From: Synechococcus sp. PROS-9-1
GTDB lineage: Bacteria; Cyanobacteriota; Cyanobacteriia; PCC-6307; Cyanobiaceae
DNA: 64,000 bases
Assembly (NCBI RefSeq): GCF_014279775.1
Contig: NZ_CP047961.1
Span: forward strand, 2,209,941 to 2,273,940
Direction of reading: 5' to 3'
The position numbers and the translations under genes were made by a program. The notes under the pieces were generated by a model, which searched no databases, was not told the origin of the DNA, and worked only from the letters and a program-made list of their open reading frames with translations. Positions 18,259 to 25,489 of this stretch are shown here, piece by piece; positions within the stretch are counted from its first letter, which is position 1; every line of letters begins with the position of its first letter.

Positions 18259-18438
18259 ATGACTAACTACCGCAGAAGGCATTCTCGCGCTCCCATGCAG
18301 TCAACCGCTCGCAGCAATCGAGCACCGCAGCGATTCAAGAATGATTTTGATCGCGATTTAGCGGCCATGGCAAGGGTTTGGTCCATGCTCCGCCATGGTG
18401 CCGTTCGCTGGATCGGAGAAATAGGTCGCCAATACTGA
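18259..18438 (+). CDS. Possible small basic protein
   Basis: A frame of 59 residues starting MTNYRRRHSRAP and ending WIGEIGRQY, rich in Arg and strongly basic. Codon choice resembles neighbouring genes, but no family is recognised. It starts 6 bases from the divergent chelatase gene and ends about 220 bases before nirA, so it could equally be non-coding leader sequence. Confidence 0.35.
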   Translation: MTNYRRRHSRAPMQSTARSNRAPQRFKNDFDRDLAAMARVWSMLRHGAVRWIGEIGRQY

Positions 18439-18538
18439 TTCAATTCTCTGCCGTTGTGAACAGATCAATCGAGCCAGAAATCAGGGAACTTCCTTGTATC
18501 GAATTAGACAAAATTCCGAGCTTGTTGTCACCATTTTG

Positions 18539-18581
18539 GTTCGATCGGATACCGAAACATCACCCCACAGATCGCTATAAA
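18539..18581 (+). promoter_or_regulatory. Candidate NtcA-activated promoter of nirA
   Basis: GTT-N8-TAC at 18539-18552 differs by one base from the NtcA consensus GTA-N8-TAC and is followed 23 bases later by TATAAA (18576-18581), the spacing known for NtcA class II promoters. A second partial site, TGTA-N8-GACA, lies at 18495-18510. The nirA ATG is about 80 bases downstream. NtcA control of nirA is well known in cyanobacteria; the site itself is a prediction. Confidence 0.5.
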
Positions 18582-18662
18582 CCTTTTCTCAGCACGCATA
18601 CCTCTCTCTGATGTGCTGGAAATCTCGCTAATCGACGAATTCCCGTACCAGACATCAGCGCT

Positions 18663-20204
18663 ATGAGCATTCAAATGCCCACAAGACCATTCCTAGAAAA
18701 CAAGAAGCTCAATAAAATTGAGCAAAATAAAGCTGCAAAGGACGGATTACTTGTAGGTGATGAAATTGAAGAATTTGCAAGAATTGGCTGGGAAGAAGTT
18801 GATGAAACCGATCTTCAACTTCGCCTAAAATGGTACGGAATGTTCTGGCGCCCAAAAACCCCAGGCAAGTTCATGCTTCGCTTGCGGGTACCGAATGGGG
18901 TCATCAACCACCAACAACTCCGTGTTGTCGCCTCAATCGTTGAGCGCTACGGAGACAACGGAAGCTGCGACATCACAACACGCCAAAACTTACAACTTCG
19001 CGGCGTGCTACTGGATGATTTGCCAGACATTCTCAAACGGCTAAAGGATGCTGGACTGAGCTCCATCCAATCGGGTTTTGACAATCCTAGGAATGTAACT
19101 GGAAATCCCCTTGCAGGAATTGATCCGAACGAAATTATCGATACACGGCCATTCACCACCGAGCTTCAAAACTTTCTCACCAACCACTGCGAAGGTAATC
19201 CAGAGTTTTCGAACCTTCCACGCAAATGGAATACAGCTGTAGCTGGAGCAAAAGATAACTTTCTACTTCACAACGACATCGTCTTTCATCCGGTTGAACG
19301 AGATGGTGTTTTGGGTTTCGGTGTATGGATCGGTGGAATCCTCTCTTCACAGATGAATGCTTATGCCATCCCCCTGAATGCCTGGGTGAAGCAGGATGAA
19401 ATTTGCAAAATGACCGATTGCGTCATTCGCCTTTGGCGTGACAACGGCGAGCGTGACAAACGCCCCAAAGGCCGCTTCCGCATGTATCTCGACCAACTAG
19501 GTGTTGACACTTTTAGGAGCAAAGTGGAAGGCCTCTTTGGTCCTCTCATAGAGGATCCAGGATCAGTTTTTAATTCCACACCACGTTCTCACTACGGAAT
19601 CCACCCACAAAAAAATGCAGGTGAGTTTTTCGCAGGGCTCCACGTAAGCGTTGGACGACTTACAGCAACCGACCTTCACGATTTAGCCACTGCAAGCTTG
19701 GATTACGGAACTGGCGAAATTCGCCTAACTGAAGACCAGAACGTGATCATCGTGGGACTTTCAACAACCAATCTGGATCGCTTCAAAGCAGATCCATTGT
19801 TGCAACGCTTCCCTCTTAAACCAGGTGCCATTGCAGCTGGAACAGTCTCCTGCACAGGGAATACCTACTGCAGTTTTGGTCTAACCAACACGAAAGACCA
19901 AGCCATTGCAGCTGCAAAAAAACTTGATGCAGATCTCGAATTACCCGAAGAGCTCAAGATCCATTGGACGGGTTGCCCTAATACCTGTGGCCAAGCCTTC
20001 ATGGGTGCGATCGGCCTAACGGGCACCAAAGCTAAAAACAGTCAGGGCGAAATGGGTGAGGCCTACACCCTGAGCATCGGAGGATCTCAGGGTGAAAACC
20101 CGCAGATCGGCGAAGTGCAGCACAAAGCAATTCCCGCAGAAGACATTCAAAACGTTCTTCGACAGGTACTCATCGAACAATTCGGTGCAAAGCCTCGGGC
20201 TTAA
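18663..20204 (+). CDS. nirA: Ferredoxin-nitrite reductase
   Basis: A 513-residue siroheme/[4Fe-4S] enzyme that reduces nitrite to ammonium with ferredoxin. Two ferredoxin-like half repeats flank the haem domain. The cluster ligands are seen in SCTGNTYCSFG (near residue 398) and HWTGCPNTCGQAF (near 437). CDITTRQNLQLRG (near 100) matches the siroheme-binding segment. The gene starts a probable transcription unit with a tiny protein gene and focA. Confidence 0.97.
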   Translation: MSIQMPTRPFLENKKLNKIEQNKAAKDGLLVGDEIEEFARIGWEEVDETDLQLRLKWYGMFWRPKTPGKFMLRLRVPNGVINHQQLRVVASIVERYGDNGSCDITTRQNLQLRGVLLDDLPDILKRLKDAGLSSIQSGFDNPRNVTGNPLAGIDPNEIIDTRPFTTELQNFLTNHCEGNPEFSNLPRKWNTAVAGAKDNFLLHNDIVFHPVERDGVLGFGVWIGGILSSQMNAYAIPLNAWVKQDEICKMTDCVIRLWRDNGERDKRPKGRFRMYLDQLGVDTFRSKVEGLFGPLIEDPGSVFNSTPRSHYGIHPQKNAGEFFAGLHVSVGRLTATDLHDLATASLDYGTGEIRLTEDQNVIIVGLSTTNLDRFKADPLLQRFPLKPGAIAAGTVSCTGNTYCSFGLTNTKDQAIAAAKKLDADLELPEELKIHWTGCPNTCGQAFMGAIGLTGTKAKNSQGEMGEAYTLSIGGSQGENPQIGEVQHKAIPAEDIQNVLRQVLIEQFGAKPRA

Positions 20205-20299
20205 GCGAACCGAATTAGGCCTACGACGTTAAACCGTGGCGCTTTGTTTTGAAGCCATGGTGCAACGTCTCTAAAAGTCAAACATTTACTCATTTCTCA

Positions 20300-20434
20300 A
20301 TGACTTTAAAAGTTGATTTCCTATCACGCTTTGTCAATTGGCTTAGCGCAAGCGGTGAAGACAAAGCACCAATTTCTGTAGCACCACAGCATCAAGATGT
20401 CTTCTCACGCTTCATGAATCGCGTCAGCGGTTGA
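20300..20434 (+). CDS. Tiny protein between nirA and focA (44 aa)
   Basis: A 44-residue frame starting MTLKVDFLSRF. It contains a repeated motif, LSRFVNWLS near the N-terminus and FSRFMNRVSG at the C-terminus, joined by a charged, proline-containing linker. The two ends could form amphipathic helices. Codon use looks coding. Its position between the nitrite reductase and the nitrite channel suggests a role in nitrite metabolism, but this is inference; I do not recognise a family. A longer in-frame start at 20249 is possible. Confidence 0.5.
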   Translation: MTLKVDFLSRFVNWLSASGEDKAPISVAPQHQDVFSRFMNRVSG

Positions 20435-20462
20435 TTCCCTTTTATTTACTAAATACCCAATC

Positions 20463-21374
20463 ATGAGTGCATCAGCTTCCCAGATGGACTATGTCCTGCC
20501 CAATGAACTCGTCGACGGCATGATTGCCGCCGGCGGGAAAAAAGCGACCGTCAGCGTCAAAAACCTGCTCATTCGTGGCTTTTATTCCGGCGCCATTCTC
20601 GGCCTTGCTGTGATCCTTGCCCTCACAATTGGTCTCAAGAGTGGCCAACCTTGGTTGGGATCCCTGCTCTTCCCCTTCGGCTTTGCCAGCATCGTGCTGT
20701 TTGGCATGGAGCTTGTCACTGGCAACTTCGCGCTTCTACCCATGTCCACATGGGCTGGTAAGAGCACCTGGAGAGCCACGTTCCGAAACTGGGGTTGGGT
20801 CTGGCTGGGCAACTGGATCGGCACTGCTGTAGTTGCCTTGATCATGGCGATCAGCCTGACCAGTGGTGGCACCGTGGATCCCGCCTCCGCTGCCGATGGT
20901 GGTGGCATGTGGCAACAGGTGGCTGCGAAGATCATTGCCCTCAACAAAACCAACGTTGTTACCAAGTACGAGAACCTTCAATCCATGGGCTTCTTCTTGG
21001 CCTTCCTGCGTGGAGTTGTTGCCAACTGGTTGGTTTGCCTAGGCGTCACGATGGCTCTTGTGAGCAAAAGTGTTCCCGGCAAATTGCTGGCCTGCTGGTT
21101 GCCAATTACGGCCTTCCAATCGATGGGCATGGAGCACATCGTGGTGAACCAGTTCCTTCACACTGCTGGTCCGATCCTGGGTTCCGGTGTGGGCTTCGGT
21201 CAGGTGATTTTCTGGAACTTCTTGCCAGTCACCCTGGGCAACATCGTTGGCGGCATGGTGTTCATTGGCATGCTCTTCTACAGCACCCACCGCACCAAGA
21301 TTTCTGATGTGCTCCCAACAGAGCATGATGAAAAACTAGAACGCGAACTGGCCGCTGAGCTCGGCGCCCGCTGA
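20463..21374 (+). CDS. focA: Formate/nitrite transporter (FocA/NirC family)
   Basis: A 303-residue membrane protein with six expected helices. LLIRGFYSGAILGLAVILA (near residue 36), LFGMELVTGNFALLP (near 78) and NWLVCLGVTMAL (near 190) are the FNT family signatures, with the pore motif region around GMEHIVVNQF. Next to nirA it most likely moves nitrite across the plasma membrane; formate transport cannot be excluded. It is followed 11 bases later by a HEAT-like protein gene. Confidence 0.92.
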   Translation: MSASASQMDYVLPNELVDGMIAAGGKKATVSVKNLLIRGFYSGAILGLAVILALTIGLKSGQPWLGSLLFPFGFASIVLFGMELVTGNFALLPMSTWAGKSTWRATFRNWGWVWLGNWIGTAVVALIMAISLTSGGTVDPASAADGGGMWQQVAAKIIALNKTNVVTKYENLQSMGFFLAFLRGVVANWLVCLGVTMALVSKSVPGKLLACWLPITAFQSMGMEHIVVNQFLHTAGPILGSGVGFGQVIFWNFLPVTLGNIVGGMVFIGMLFYSTHRTKISDVLPTEHDEKLERELAAELGAR

Positions 21375-21385
21375 TTTCAAAGCTT

Positions 21386-22099
21386 ATGAGTGCCATTGAT
21401 GAAGCCACCCTTTGGGATCGGCTAGCCAATGCACGACGGATTCCATTGAATCCAACTTGGCTGGGAGAGATATTCTCTCCCAGCCTTTCTGATGAACTCC
21501 GTTTTGCGGTTGCTGAACGCTTGGGGATGTTGGCAGAAACAGGATGGCCAATCATCCGTACCCTGATCCAACAGCACGGAATTCAGCCTGAATTAATCCA
21601 TGCCGCCGGCCTTTGCCATCAACCTGAAGCAAAAGATTGGTTACTCACACAACTAAACCAATCCAATGATCCAGATGCCTTCTTGCTCAACGCACTGAGT
21701 TGCTGGGGCGCCGAGCTGACCTATTCAGACTTTCAGCACATTCTGCAGTTGCCAAGTCAAGCCCAACGACTTGCTGGCTTAAATCTTCTCAGCTTCAAAT
21801 CACATCAACTTCAAGCCAATGAATTGCTGCAGTTGTGTGAATCCACTCTGCAAGATTGGCGTGATCCCGTTGTCATCGCCTGCATACGCTTACTTCAGCG
21901 ACGAGACGACATTGCCATTAGCACGAGGCTTAGCATTCTGGTCCAAGAAGGATCCGATGCTGTTGCCGAGGCTGCATTAAGAGCCTTGGGATGCATGGCC
22001 ACAACTCATAGCAAAATGGCGTTGAAGTCATTAAGCGTAGAACTCACCAATCAAGAGCGACGTGAGCAAGCCGTACGCCAGCTTCAGCAGCAATATTAA
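21386..22099 (+). CDS. HEAT-repeat-like protein in the nitrite/cyanate region
   Basis: A 237-residue, almost wholly helical protein with repeated helix pairs such as LRFAVAERLGMLAETGWPII, DPVVIACIRLLQRRDD and DAVAEAALRALGCMA, typical of HEAT or PBS-lyase-like repeats. No catalytic motif is visible. Such proteins usually serve as binding scaffolds. The short distance to focA suggests co-transcription and a role tied to nitrite use; this is inference. Confidence 0.7.
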   Translation: MSAIDEATLWDRLANARRIPLNPTWLGEIFSPSLSDELRFAVAERLGMLAETGWPIIRTLIQQHGIQPELIHAAGLCHQPEAKDWLLTQLNQSNDPDAFLLNALSCWGAELTYSDFQHILQLPSQAQRLAGLNLLSFKSHQLQANELLQLCESTLQDWRDPVVIACIRLLQRRDDIAISTRLSILVQEGSDAVAEAALRALGCMATTHSKMALKSLSVELTNQERREQAVRQLQQQY

Positions 22100-22111
22100 A
22101 GACAATAAAAA

Positions 22112-22130
22112 AGCCCGATCGTGCCGAGCT
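22112..22130. terminator. Bidirectional terminator between HEAT gene and cynS
   Basis: AGCCCG (22112-22117) pairs with CGAGCT (22125-22130) through one G-U wobble across a 7-base loop. On the reverse strand the stem is followed by six T residues, so it should mainly end cynS transcription; the forward side has CTTATTT. The two genes converge here. Confidence 0.65.
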
Positions 22131-22153
22131 CTTATTTAAATGAGATCAAAAAC

Positions 22154-22594
22154 TCACCATTTTTTATAGGGTAAGAATTTTCCACACATCGTGATTTTCA
22201 CCCGATCACCTTTTGGATCTTCAACCTTATCTACATCCAAAGTAAAATCAATAGCGCTCATAATTCCATCGCCAAACTTTTCCTGGATGACATCTTTCAT
22301 AGGCATTCCATAAACCTGCATGATTTCATAGAAGCGATAGATCAATGGATCTACAGGTATTACTGGATCGAGACTTCCTTTCGTTGGAAACTCTTGCAGT
22401 GCAGAGGTAATGGCTGGATCTAGAGCCAACAAAGTTGCTAATTTCTCTGCTTCTTCAGGGGATGCGGTGGCCTGTCCATAAAAGAGGGAAGCAATCCAAA
22501 CTTCATCGAGCCCAAGGGCCGCTTCTAGATCAGCAAAAGAAAGCCCCTTAGCCTTTTTTGCTGCCATGAGAGAAGCAGTAACCGTCGTTGTCAT
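22154..22594 (-). CDS. cynS: Cyanate hydratase (cyanase)
   Basis: A 146-residue enzyme that breaks cyanate and bicarbonate into CO2 and carbamate, which gives ammonium. It has an N-terminal helix-turn-helix-like region and the C-terminal cyanase domain. [14 protein letters not shown] carries the catalytic Arg and Glu, and DGIMSAIDF the catalytic Ser. The length is normal. The cyanate ABC transporter genes (cynABD) are not adjacent in this window, so uptake genes, if any, lie elsewhere. Confidence 0.96.
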   Translation of the reverse strand: MTTTVTASLMAAKKAKGLSFADLEAALGLDEVWIASLFYGQATASPEEAEKLATLLALDPAITSALQEFPTKGSLDPVIPVDPLIYRFYEIMQVYGMPMKDVIQEKFGDGIMSAIDFTLDVDKVEDPKGDRVKITMCGKFLPYKKW

Positions 22595-22800
22595 GTAAAA
22601 AGAAGAATAAATGAACTACTAGAGATCAGCACGCCTTGCGTAGCCACTCAGCAGTGAATCAATCATCTACAAGATCAAGACCCAAAATTGATGCATTAGC
22701 TACCAATGCACAATCCAGGAGCAACCAATTGGCAGCATCGGCGACAGAACGACTGAGAGGAAAAGCGCATCATTAATTTGTTGATGGTTAGGTCGTTTTC

Positions 22801-23019
22801 ATGTTTCTTTCCTCATTTGCGAATCAGTTAAATCAAATCCTGGATCAAGCCTTAAAAAGTATCAATAGCTTCCTTATTAGCGACTCTTTGTCAGTCACAC
22901 CTTCACTTGTGCACCAAACGTTTCCAAACCTGCTCATTGAACGTCTCTATTACGCCGAGGGGCGACAGCATCCATCCCACCCACTCCATGGAAGCTTTGC
23001 AGGCCTATGCACGAGCTAA
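22801..23019 (+). CDS. Small hypothetical protein
   Basis: A 72-residue frame (MFLSSFANQLNQILDQAL...). The C-terminal LYYAEGRQHPSHPLHGSFAGL resembles a YYxxGRxxPxHPxHGxxxGL tail I associate with short proteins of marine Synechococcus, but I cannot name the family. It lies in the gap between divergent cynS and the TrpD2-like gene. Function is unknown. Confidence 0.5.
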   Translation: MFLSSFANQLNQILDQALKSINSFLISDSLSVTPSLVHQTFPNLLIERLYYAEGRQHPSHPLHGSFAGLCTS

Positions 23020-23050
23020 CCCTTAAGGCGCATAAAACAGTCCAGTATCA

Positions 23051-23108
23051 ATGACTACCGCCAAAGGAGATAATTCTGCGGAACGATCTCCTTTGGTTCC
23101 GCGGTCAT
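23051..23108 (+). promoter_or_regulatory. Long leader hairpin before the TrpD2-like gene
   Basis: An 11-bp perfect stem, CCAAAGGAGAT (23061-23071) and ATCTCCTTTGG (23086-23096), with a 14-base loop, is extended by an outer partial stem of ATGA (23051-23054) and CCGC (23058-23061) against GCGGTCAT (23101-23108). A second pairing, CTGCGGAAC (23076-23084) with GTTCCGCGG (23096-23104), excludes the first. The structure ends 4 bases before the ATG at 23113 and has no T-run, so it is more likely regulatory than a terminator. Confidence 0.6.
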
Positions 23109-23112
23109 ATCA

Positions 23113-24186
23113 ATGGAAACGCCTCCACAAGCCAAAAAGCGAGCATATTTCAAGCAATTGCTACGCAAAATCGGCAGTGGAGAGCACACCAGCAAAGGGT
23201 TGACCCGAAGCGAAGCCGATGAGGCCATGGAGTTGATGCTCACGGGAGGAGCGTCAGACGTTCAAATCGGCGCCTTTCTGATCGCCCATCGCATTCGCCG
23301 GCCTGAACCTCAGGAGCTCACCGGCATGCTCGATACCTATAAAAGGCTTGGGCCCTGTCTTCTCAGTCAACCTGAGCAACGCCGGCCGATCTGCTTTGGC
23401 ATGCCCTTTGACGGTCGATCTCGCACGGCACCGATCTACCCCTTAACGACCTTGCTGTTGGTGGGGTCCGGACAACCCGTGGTCTTACAGGGAGGGAGGC
23501 GAATGCCCGTGAAATTTGGAATCACCGCCGCAGAACTGTTCGCTGCCATCGGGCTCAACTTGAGCGGGCTGTCTATCAACGATGTTCAAACAGGATTCAA
23601 CCTGCATGGTCTTGCCCTTATTTATCAACCGGAACACTTCCCCCTAGGCGAGGTTCTGCTGCCCGCTCGGGATGATCTCGGGAAACGCCCTCCATTAGCC
23701 AGCGCTGAGCTGCTCTGGACCGCACACCAAGGGCACCACCTACTTGTGAGTGGTTTTGTACATCCGCCAACGGAAAGCCGAGCCTGGCAAGCCCTGGAAC
23801 TAGCCGGAGAAAAGGACGTCATCACCGTAAAAGGCTTAGAAGGCGGCACAGACTTGCCTGTTAGTCGAGCCGGAATCACGGCTCGGATACACAACTCAGG
23901 GGAGCCTGAACGACACATCGTTCATCCCCGGGACCATGGCTGCTTCGGAGATGACCCCCGCTGGGAATCGGAGGAAGCCTGGGCTGCGCACGCCAAAGAG
24001 GCACTTCTGGGCCAAGGGCCCATGGCCGATTCCTTGCGTTGGAACACAGGCTGTTACCTCTGGTTGAGCGGACTGAGCAAAAGCTTGGAGGATGGCGTGG
24101 AAGAAGCCCAAACCATGCAAGCCAATGGAGTAGGCAGCGCAGCGTTAGAGCAATTGATCGCGTGGCGAGCATCTGTGGGAAGGTGA
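23113..24186 (+). CDS. TrpD2-like (anthranilate phosphoribosyltransferase-related) protein
   Basis: A 357-residue protein with the TrpD fold: an N-terminal helical domain with SGEHTSKGLTRSEADEAMELML and GGASDVQIGAFLIAHRIR, then a Rossmann-like domain. The glycine-rich PRPP loop of true TrpD (GTGGD) is replaced by FGMPFDGRSRT (near residue 97), and the anthranilate-binding Arg/His set is not evident. This is the pattern of the TrpD2/YbiB subfamily, described as nucleic-acid-binding. It is therefore probably not a tryptophan enzyme. Confidence 0.75.
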   Translation: METPPQAKKRAYFKQLLRKIGSGEHTSKGLTRSEADEAMELMLTGGASDVQIGAFLIAHRIRRPEPQELTGMLDTYKRLGPCLLSQPEQRRPICFGMPFDGRSRTAPIYPLTTLLLVGSGQPVVLQGGRRMPVKFGITAAELFAAIGLNLSGLSINDVQTGFNLHGLALIYQPEHFPLGEVLLPARDDLGKRPPLASAELLWTAHQGHHLLVSGFVHPPTESRAWQALELAGEKDVITVKGLEGGTDLPVSRAGITARIHNSGEPERHIVHPRDHGCFGDDPRWESEEAWAAHAKEALLGQGPMADSLRWNTGCYLWLSGLSKSLEDGVEEAQTMQANGVGSAALEQLIAWRASVGR

Positions 24187-24205
24187 ATAACCGCCTCGAT
24201 CGAAC

Positions 24206-25429
24206 GTGCGCCGTCCTCACGTTCCAACTTTGGTCAGTGCGTTTCTCACGCTGCTCAATGACCGACTGAGCGAAAGCATTGTTTTTCCATTGCTGCCATT
24301 TCTGTTGGCATCGTTCAATGCCGACGGTCGCACCCTTGGGTTGTTAGCTGGCAGCTACGCCCTCGCGCAATTCGCAGCAACGCCATTAATTGGAGCCCTG
24401 AGTGATCGCTTCGGCCGCAGGCCCGTGATCGCCATCTGCGTGAGTGGTTCCGTTCTGGGCCTCGGACTCTTCGCAATCACCTTGAGCCATGACTGGCCCG
24501 CTGGTGCTGTGTTGCCCCTGTTTCTCCTGTTTGGAGCCCGTCTGATCGATGGGGTAAGCGGTGGAACAGCCGCCACCGCAGGAGCCGTACTCGCAGACAT
24601 CACACCGCCGGAGAAACGTGCACGCGCCTTCGGATTGATCGGTGTGGCCTTCGGCCTTGGTTTCATTATCGGACCCTTTCTCGGCGGCCAATTGGCCCGG
24701 ATTGCCGTCACGGTGCCCATCTGGGTGGCAACCGGCTTCGCCGTCCTCAACCTTGTTGTTGTCCTGACGTTGCTCCCTGAAACCCATCCGGTGTCAGAGC
24801 GCCGCGTTCTTCCCCGCAAACGGGAGCTCAACCCCTTCGCTCAAATCGCTCGGGTGATTGGCAATCCAGCAGTCGGGCGTCTGGCCTTGGGCTTTTTTCT
24901 ATTTTTTCTTGCCTTCAATGGCTTCACAGCAATTCTGGTGCTCTATTTCAAGCAACGATTCAACTGGGGCCCAGAGCTTGCTACCACAGCCTTTTTGATT
25001 GTGGGGGTCGTCGCCACCGTGGTCCAGGGTGGACTGATCGGTCCATTGGTGAATCGTTTTGGGGAGTGGAAACTCACGCTGATCGGCCTCGGTTTGGTCA
25101 TCGCCGGCTGTTTGCTGATCCCCACCACGAATCCTGAACAAGCCAGGATTGGAGTGTTCACAGCGGTGGCAATTTTGGCCAGCGGCACCGGCCTGGTCAC
25201 CCCAAGCCTGCGCAGCCTGGTGTCTCGGCGTCTCAGCGATGAAGGGCAAGGCGCAGCCCTTGGCAGCCTGCAAGCACTACAGAGTCTTGGCAGTTTTTTA
25301 GGCCCACCGCTAGCTGGACTGGGCTACGACCTCCTAGGTCAAACCAGTCCATTTTTTGGAGGCGCAGCATTGCTCGTGGTCGTGGTGGTCTTGGTGACCC
25401 GCAGTCCCCTTGAACACACCACAGGCTGA
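24206..25429 (+). CDS. MFS drug/metabolite exporter (TetA-like)
   Basis: A 407-residue major facilitator protein with about 12 membrane helices. LSDRFGRRPVIAI (near residue 67) is the MFS loop 2-3 motif, and the N-terminal half (FLTLLNDRLSESIVFPLLPFLL, LGLLAGSYALAQFAATPLIGALSDR across residues 12-68) resembles drug:H+ antiporter-1 members such as TetA. The substrate is unknown. The GTG start is 20 bases after the TrpD2-like gene. Confidence 0.85.
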   Translation: MRRPHVPTLVSAFLTLLNDRLSESIVFPLLPFLLASFNADGRTLGLLAGSYALAQFAATPLIGALSDRFGRRPVIAICVSGSVLGLGLFAITLSHDWPAGAVLPLFLLFGARLIDGVSGGTAATAGAVLADITPPEKRARAFGLIGVAFGLGFIIGPFLGGQLARIAVTVPIWVATGFAVLNLVVVLTLLPETHPVSERRVLPRKRELNPFAQIARVIGNPAVGRLALGFFLFFLAFNGFTAILVLYFKQRFNWGPELATTAFLIVGVVATVVQGGLIGPLVNRFGEWKLTLIGLGLVIAGCLLIPTTNPEQARIGVFTAVAILASGTGLVTPSLRSLVSRRLSDEGQGAALGSLQALQSLGSFLGPPLAGLGYDLLGQTSPFFGGAALLVVVVVLVTRSPLEHTTG

Positions 25430-25489
25430 CGGACAATTGCTACCTTTCCCTTGCGAGCACAGTGCTCGAGACAAATCATCAGCGGCCAT

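Noticed and set aside
23051..23203. 50-residue frame starting within the leader hairpin of the TrpD2-like gene
   Set aside because: Runs out of frame into the real gene and has no protein-like features; the base pairing explains the sequence better.
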